From Neospora caninum Liverpool (Eukaryota; Apicomplexa; Conoidasida; Eucoccidiorida; Sarcocystidae), in contig NC_018385.1 of the NCBI RefSeq assembly GCF_000208865.1, forward strand, positions 908,124-972,123: a DNA stretch of 64,000 bases, in the 5' to 3' direction. Shown here in pieces: positions 56,883-64,000 of the stretch. Under the pieces are notes generated by a model, which saw only the letters and a program-made list of their open reading frames with translations, was not told the origin of the DNA and did not search any database. The first letter of the stretch is position 1. Each line of letters starts with the position of its first letter. The position numbers were made by a program, and so were the translations under genes.

Positions 56883-59800
56883 TATCCTCAAAGTCCAGAG
56901 GCAACAAAATAGACCACACTACATAGACTTTCTGTACGTCTGCTTGGCGGTCGTATCGACTTCGTTTTCGAAACACCAGAATAAGAAAGACGCCCCACAG
57001 CAAGTGGCAGGGTGGCTTCCACGTTTCCCCGACGACGGTTTGCCTTGCTTGCAAATGATCAGCCGCGGCGCTGGATGCTTCTTCGTGGCGGCGTTCCTAA
57101 ACCTTGTCACGGCTGTAGAGACGTGCCGTTGTATTGCATACTTGGGTGCTGGAGGACACCAATTTCAAGTAAGCTTTCCGAACCGAGCCCCCCTGACTCG
57201 AATAGGCAAGCGCTAAAGTTCGGCGTTGAGCCTACTATGCAACTCTTCGTATGGAGGGCGAGCTTCAGATAACTTGGAGAACTGAGGCACAGGACGCCTG
57301 TCTCTCTCGCGGGGTGGCAATATACAACTGACAACAGCATATAGCGTGCTTCAAAGAGGAAGGGAAAGCTACGTGCGTCTTTGCTTGCCACAGCTTCTCA
57401 AAGGAACAGAAAGAGTTTGGGGAAGCAAAAGCGTGAACTAGAGCGGGCTTGCCACTCATGTGTTTGCTTGTGCCTGTGCAGCGTGATAACTTTTCGGCAT
57501 ATGTCGCTATCTTCGCTGGAAGCTGCCTCCTTGTGGACGGGCTCTTTAGTCTCCGCGGCTGTTCGGAAGAGCCCTGAAAGCCAGATAGCCGCGTAAACAG
57601 AGCACGGTATATCCCTATCAAATGGAGGAAACCTTTGAATGGTCGAGTACTTCAGCCCTCCTTGGGCAACGAGGTCGGCGCACTAGGTTTGTTGACAGGT
57701 TTTGTGGAGGTTTGTCGATATAGAGCTTGAACCTGAGTTAAGTGCGACATCTTTCAACCGTGGCTCTAGCCTCAACGAGCACTAGAGGGTTGGTGAGGAG
57801 ACGAGCTCCCACCTGTCAGCAATACGTGACCAGAGACCGGGGTCTTATTTCTGTCTTCGTTTTGGCGCTAAGGGAGACACATCTGCGGTGTTGTGGGGAT
57901 CCCACGATGAGAGCAGAACTGAATTAGGCATGAACAGAGAAGCCATCTTCACGGTAAGCACCTGACGAAGATGGCCCCTGTAGCCGTGATTTTGCAAATA
58001 TCAGTGGACGAATTGCGTGGTACCATTCTGCGACTCTCTTCCGATATTTTTCCTTCTAAGATGCTCGTATCAGCTGATAATACGGGTCGGAGAGTTTGCG
58101 CCCGCGAAGAAAGCGAAATGCAGTGTTAGTTCGCGACTTCGTGGAGGAACACGAGGGAGATATGTTACCCAGTGTGTCACCGCCTTTGAGTGATGGAAAT
58201 CCATGGGGTTCCCCGCTCTGTTACACTCCGACCTCTCGAATCAAACAGAAACTGTCATTCCCCTCGCAAGGAACCTTCCGCAGCGCGGGTGTTCGCTTCC
58301 AGCAGCAGTCGCATTTCGTGTTAGATGACACCGCACCGAGGCTGCGCGTGCGATTATCAACACACAATCACATGGGCGTAAATTCTGTGCGATGGTACTT
58401 CGGCAGCCCAGGGATCTGTCGAATTACGCAGGAATCGGACTTCAGATGTCGACCCTTCCTACACGATAGCTCCTGCCGTCTATTCGCTCGCCGTCTAGTT
58501 GCTCTGTAGCAGCACTTTTAGGCTGGACTCCCTCTTCCGGGATTCGGGGATCCCAAGTTGCCTTCAGTTGAGTTCTTCGCAGGCAAGTGTGCTCCTGCGG
58601 AGTACAGATGCCAAAGAGTCGCACCGCGAAGTCCATAGAAATATATATATCGTGCGTAAAAAATCAATCTGTCAAACACCTGGCCCATCATCGAGAATAG
58701 CCATACATTTCTTAGCTCCGGTTCGGCCTTGCTCAGTCCAGTGAGCAGGGGTAGGTGTGGTGATTCTTCGCAGGAACCCCCGCCACAAAGCGGAAATCTT
58801 TCCTTCCTCGAAGAAATTTGAAGACCGCTGTGTGCGATGATGTGCATGTCAGAAGTTTGGTTTTGCGCAGAATAGTCGTAGACAGTGTGTAAGATCGCTA
58901 TCGCCGTAAGGGTGCAAGGAATCCGCTATATCGCTGCGCGGAAAGCCTGACCGCACTGACTGCTCCGATAGTCGTAGATCCCCAAAATGTGCAAAAAGGC
59001 GCTGTCGATGTTGTTGAACCTGCTGGAAAAAACCAAAATGAAGAGCAAGGCTGTTCACGAACCGGATCGACTGCGAATGCAGGACTTCCACGTTTGACCC
59101 TCCGACAACTAGCATCCGTTTTGTCGCCCGCGATTCGGTAATAAATGCAGAATCTCCGTGGCTCTCCGTTGTCACCTAACCTGTTTGGTCTAAAAAACTT
59201 TTAGTAATAGATACTCTGGGGGAAGGGTGTATTAGGGCCTCATACTTAAATTATGTTGGAGATCTCTCGAAAAACCCGAGCGACCGGCTGCGATCCAGCG
59301 GGCACGGGAGCAAAGTTTCGTGTGTCCCGGGGATCTGTTTCCGTAGCTTGTTATGCCTTACTTCGGGGCACCGTTGACCCGCCAGTGGCAATACCCGCGG
59401 CTGGTCGTTTACACGACCGACCTTCTTTTTGAACCGAAGAACAAGGAAAATTTCCGTAATCTTTTTCTAATATTTGGCGCCAGTCTAGGTAGGCTGCATC
59501 GGTGTGCGGAGCACACGGCCACCGAACTTCAAGTGGTCAGCTGGAAGGCGCCTCGAGGCTGATTGCGGAAAAGTGTGCTTTTTTCTCTGGTACCTCCTTT
59601 CCTGTGAGGGTTGATTGTGACTTGTTTTAGTTCGTCTTGTCAAGCGGGTCAGAAAAGAGGAAGGTACAGGTCGTTCGAAACGGCCGACCGGTGTTCCCGG
59701 GACGTCTACAGGGGAAAGAGGTGTCCGGATCAATGATGCGACGGCGCGGCGTTTCCTTTTCCGTCCATAATTTGTAGTGAATCCCTCGCAAACCTACCAA

Positions 59801-60117
59801 GCCCAGCCAAAGACTGAGGTTTTGCGGCTGTCTGGCTGGCAAGTGTCGCCAGAGGGCTCTTCCTCCCGAGGGCCCATTTCCTGCCGTGATCCAAATATCA
59901 CGACCTGTCGAGTGTTCGAGTTGCTCTTCGTCGTCTCGACTTCGTGTCGCGTTCTTTGTTTCGATTCTCTCCTCGCGTTTGCTTCTCGGCCTCGCAAGTC
60001 TTGCGTAGTTGCGTACTTTGGATCTCCGGATTCTCTCCATCCGCGCGACACTCCGCGTGGCCCTCGCGACCGCTGCTGCGTGTCCGCGTTTTCTCTTCTT
60101 TTCATCCGTTTTCCACC
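56883..60117. other. Intergenic region between membrane protein and hydrolase genes
   Basis: About 3.2 kb without a gene I can support. Open frames of up to about 140 codons near 58096-58509 and 59627-60040 show no domain. A further exon of the preceding membrane protein gene cannot be excluded near its left end. The right end should hold the hydrolase promoter and 5' leader. Confidence 0.4.
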
Positions 60118-62739
60118 ATGGAAACCGCAGCCTCTGGAGCGCAACCGCGGTCGCCAGCAGCCCTCTCCTCCGCGAACGGCGCGACGAGCGAAACGGGGCT
60201 GGCGCCGACTCCTATCGACGGCTCGTCTTCTTCGCCGTCGGCTGCGGCCGTGGCTGTCAGTACTGCCACAAACTCCGAAGGAACTTCACCGCCAGGAAAA
60301 AAGGTCAGTGGCGAAGCACCCGACGCGGCTCTGCCTGTCCTCGCTCCTTACGTCCCCGGCACGGTCGTCGGCCACGGCGACGGAGTCTCGCTTACCAGTT
60401 CTGTTGGGACGGCGAACGACTCGCGCGCGCGAAGGTCGGCGAGTTCAGCCAAGAAAGACGCACAGGGAAGCAAATCGTCCCATGGCGTGCTCGAGAATGT
60501 CGTCGATGCGCTGGAACACATCAACAGTCCTACCTGGGTCCAACCGCCTGGCGCTGTCGTCCCGGCTGGAGGCTCCCCCGTTTCGGTCGACAGCGACGAA
60601 GCTCGCACGCCGGTCGTGGGGAGGGCCAAGAGCAAGAGGCTGCACTTTGCGTCCAGTCATCAGGCCTATACAGGCATTGATCCGTGGCTAGATAACTACG
60701 AGATTGATCTGGAAGACCTCGGTCCGAACTTCCGGTCCGGGAAGCTGACGAACGCCCAGCGCCTTGATCTGGCTACTTATGCATGGACGCAAAACAACTT
60801 CACAGATGTAAAAGGCGCAGTCGTGCTCTTCCATTCCTACACGTCTCATGCCCTCTGGGACTTCATGCGGCACCAGCCCGCCGCACGTGAAGTCGTCGCC
60901 CAAGTCGACACACAGACTGGAGAGACCGAGGCCGTTGACATGCAGTCCTGGGTTCCTATCTACAACGGTAAGGGTTTTCTTTTTTCTCGACGCCCTTGAA
61001 CTGAGCGATCCGGTCTGTCCACTTGCGTTTTGTCCCTTCACCGTTTTGCGCCCGCCCCAGAGGCAATTGCGCGGATCTTGGTCCAGCACCGAGACAGGCA
61101 GGCCACCCGAAAGGAAATCGAGGCCCAGAGAGAAGAATTCGAAGACGGGACTACTGGGTAAACCGTAAAGGGGGACATATCTTAGTCGACGCCCCTCTGG
61201 AGCGTGTAGGAACGTCTCCGGATCAGGCCATGGAGTGTTGCTTCTTACCTGTGCGTTGCTTGTGGACAGGAAGTTGGGTAGAGGCCTTCTGGAACCAAGG
61301 ATTCAATGTGTATGCAATGGACCATCAGAGCCACGGTCGCTCAGCTGGGTGGAGAGAGTGGCGATGCAATGTGGAGAAATTTGATCACCTGGTTGACGAC
61401 GCCTTGCTCTTTATCAAGACTGTTGTCGCAACAGACCAAATGACACCCGACAATGCGCCCATCTATGTCCTGGGCTACTCAATGGGCGGTAACATCACAC
61501 TTCAGACGCTGGCACGCATTTTCTTGGATCACTCAGAGGAAGGGAAAAAGCTGCAGTCCCGTGTCAAGGCTGCAGTTCTTCTCGCACCGATGCTGCGGAT
61601 TTTGTTCGACAAAAAGACGGAGTTTCTCGCCAAAATCAACAAAAGCGTCATCAGTTGCTGCATGCCGAATCTGCGGCTGGGACGCTCCTCCGGTGACGAG
61701 GCATACGCCTACCTCGACCGATGGTATGAGAAGGATCCCTACGCGTACTCAGGTAAGGCAGAAACGACAGATACGCCGCAAAGGGAGAAATGAAAGGGCG
61801 GGAACCTCACCGAAACGGGGTAAGGGGAGATCCGGAGAAATCGGCGCACGAATAACGAGAAAGACAGCGATTTCCGCGGCGCCTCGGACCAGCGCGTATC
61901 GTGGGAAGAGCGACAGCATGGCGCAGGATGTATCCGTTCTCTTTGGGCACAATCTTCCCGAGCATGTCCAGAGGCCTTTGGCCTCTTTCGCTGTGAAATC
62001 ACGTTTTTCTTCATCGGTTTCTGTCGAGGTTGAAAGTAGCGTAGAGAGGAAAAGGAAACGCCGTCGGAACCCCGTCTGCCGACACGTGCATTACACCCAG
62101 GTGTCTTCATTTTTACGCTATCTCATGCATTTGGGCTTTTACGTACCCAACCAGGGAGTTGTGGCGAATTTGATTTTTCGCGTTTGCTGTTGTGCGTCAG
62201 GCAGTGCCAAATCGCGTATGATCGCGAACCTCTACTCTGCGACACTGAAAACGAAGAAGCTCATAAAGAACCTCCCCGCCCATCTGAGAATTCTCTGCCT
62301 CCAAGGAACAGCAGACTCAACAGTGGACCACAGGGCGGCTTTGCTGCTTGCCAAAACACCCGTTCGACTCGACCTAATGTATCTGACTGGGTGGAGTCAT
62401 TACTTAGCCAAGCAGATTGGATTTGAACTTTTGAGAGATCTGGTCGCGGCATGGGTGCATGCGAAACTGCAACTTGACAAGGCTCAGCCAACTCGCAATG
62501 TAAGACATAACGCCGGCCACACGAGCCCCTGAAGTTTGTACTCACCTGAAGAGCTTTGGGTGCGAACATTTGGTGTGTAGAGTGATCTCGTTTTCCCGCA
62601 CATGCAGCTGAATGGATAGGGGCACAGATCGAGACACAATGCGGGTATCGTCGCGACAGCACACATATGCATATATATATATATATATGTATATGTATAT
62701 ATATGTATATGTATATATATGTATATGCATATATATATG

Positions 62740-62774
<35 letters not shown>

Positions 62775-63195
62775 GCAGAAATATGTACATATATATAGCT
62801 GTATGCGTGTGTGCTTGTACGTGTCGAGAGGTGGAGAGCGAAGGAACCGGAGGAAGAGATTCAGGCAGAACCTAATGTAGCAGCCCGACCTGACAAGTCG
62901 GTTGAGGGTGCTCCTGGGCGTGGACTTTATGCGCCGAACCGCAGGGTCCGGGTAACATGACCCCTGTCACATCGTCTACGGTGTGTTTGGTTTTCAGGAC
63001 TCGTTCGAGCAGTGGTCGGCCCAGTCGTGCAGCCGACCAGGTCGTGTCGCGGTTGGTACTCAGACGTCTTTTGCCGCGCTGACGCCTCCCGTGCAGGCCA
63101 CGGTTTCGGCCAAGTCAGCTGCGGCTACAGATGCGCCTGTCCCGGAGGCCTCTGCCGCTGCCCAGACTCCAGAGGCTGCTACCTCTAAACTTTAG
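60118..63195 (+). CDS. Alpha/beta hydrolase (monoacylglycerol lipase/S33 type)
   Basis: Serine hydrolase expected to cleave acylglycerols or other esters. Five exons: 60118-60967, 61061-61157, 61274-61752, 62201-62499 and 62998-63195, giving 640 residues in phase. The start lies in CACCATGG. Residues 1-190 are Ser/Ala-rich and probably disordered. A first beta-strand block ([19 protein letters not shown]) appears near 243, then [14 protein letters not shown] (about 326-339). The nucleophile elbow GYSMGG puts Ser385 at its centre, with Asp514 in [10 protein letters not shown] and His542 in GWSHYL. The fold is split by a helical insertion ([20 protein letters not shown]) in exon 2. The exon 3 acceptor that keeps the frame is GAAG at 61273, not the stronger-looking CAG four bases earlier. 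An Ala/Pro/Thr-rich tail closes the protein. Apicomplexan relatives include lysophospholipase-like and prodrug-activating esterases. Confidence 0.9.
62670..62775. repeat. Compound (TA)n/(TATG)n satellite in hydrolase intron 4
   Basis: Over 100 bases of TA runs are interrupted regularly by TGTATATG-type units, all inside the last intron of the hydrolase gene. Confidence 0.9.
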
Positions 63196-64000
63196 GTCCA
63201 GCTGAACTCGGCCACAAAGCAGCGGATGCCTAGAGCCATTTTCACGATTGTGTCATTCGGTTTTATCGACCGCCACAACGAGAGCGTTCGATGCGAAACA
63301 TATGTGGTGAAACTGCCAGGAAAACACTAGAGCAAGGCTTGGTGCCCGGAGAGCGTAACGAAGGCTGGGGAAGTTCGTTCTTTCTGCATCTTTCTGCATA
63401 GGCTGGTCTACACGTTATCACTTTTTTGGAAGAGAACGAAAGAGGACGAAGCGACACAGTGCCGCACTCGCTTCGACCTTGGCAGCAGAATTTGAAGTCG
63501 AAAAGCCTGTCACTTCGGTTTGGGCTATGCACGCAATTTTCCCGTTTACTTTTTCTGACATGTGCATGAGACAAGGTGTGGAGGTAAGTTACTGCGGAGG
63601 ATATTTTCCTCGCAAGCATTTGAGCCGTGAAGGATCGAGTCGTACTCCGTCTTGCTCCGGCCCGCAGTCGGACCTTTGGTGCCTACCCATGTTCATTCTC
63701 CTTCTGAAAAAGGCGTTTTTTAGCAGTCCGTAGTGTAAATGCAGACGAAACCGTAAAATGCTACTGGTAAGTAGAAAAATGAGTATCGCGGCTACTTGCT
63801 TGTGGACCACTGGGTCTGCCGTTCGGCGCTCCAGCTTATATTCTCCTAAACGGTCATTTCTCGGGGATTGCGAGCGAAAACACTCCGTCGCCAACCACTT
63901 TTCCATACGTATCGCTCTCTCTTTCGTAGCGTCAACGATTGCTGGTGGCAACATCAGACACATGTAGGCGACGCCCCCCCCCCCCCCCAGATACGTATGG
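63196..64000. other. Right-end flank after the hydrolase gene
   Basis: About 800 bases to the window edge. I see no gene; the longest frame is about 124 codons on the minus strand with no recognisable domain. A run of 15 C lies at 63974-63988. Confidence 0.4.
63974..63988. repeat. 15-base poly-C run
   Basis: An uninterrupted C15 homopolymer near the window end. Confidence 0.85.

Noticed and set aside
58096..60040. ORFs of about 137 codons on both strands before the hydrolase
   Set aside because: No domain, no matching splice partners, and they overlap frames on the other strand.

Overview
The window looks like a coccidian apicomplexan nuclear chromosome, most likely Toxoplasma gondii or a close relative (Hammondia, Neospora). 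The evidence is a canonical apicomplexan H2B with the start context GACAAAATGG, genes broken into many short exons with GT-AG introns, Ser/Glu/Arg-rich low-complexity insertions in coding sequence, and (TA)n microsatellites confined to introns and flanks. It is not bacterial, so there are no operons or Shine-Dalgarno sites. Exon models were built by hand from splice signals, reading phase and family similarity. No alignment or transcript data could be consulted.

Layout. Positions 1-6.6 kb hold an intronless histone H2B (+), a tRNA-Gln(CTG), and a tandem tRNA-Gly(GCC) array of two intact copies around one decayed copy. From 6.7 to 14.3 kb (-) lies a nine-exon Na+/H+ exchanger with a very long N-terminal region. 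From 17.9 to 23.1 kb (-) lies an eight-exon CorA/MRS2-type Mg2+ transporter ending in a GMN motif and two membrane helices. From 24.6 to 33.8 kb (+) lies a TPR protein matching APC6/CDC16 of the anaphase-promoting complex; its central exons are unresolved. From 35.9 to 37.0 kb (+) lies a small two-exon MYCBP/AMY-1 homologue. From 38.8 to 43.8 kb (-) lies a 1649-residue single-exon P-loop protein of unknown family. From 45.3 to 52.4 kb (+) lies an eleven-exon spliceosomal HAT-repeat protein, SYF1/XAB2. From 54.9 to 56.9 kb (+) lies a four-exon polytopic membrane protein of unknown function. From 60.1 to 63.2 kb (+) lies a five-exon alpha/beta hydrolase of the monoacylglycerol lipase/S33 type.

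The genes belong to unrelated housekeeping systems: chromatin, translation, ion homeostasis, cell cycle, splicing and lipid/ester hydrolysis. They do not form a functional cluster. Two divergent pairs (Mg2+ transporter/CDC16 and P-loop protein/SYF1) probably share 1.4-1.5 kb intergenic promoter regions. The most unexplained items are the P-loop protein, the five-helix membrane protein, the extra N-terminal regions of the transporters and hydrolase, the decaying tRNA-Gly array and the palindromes downstream of H2B.
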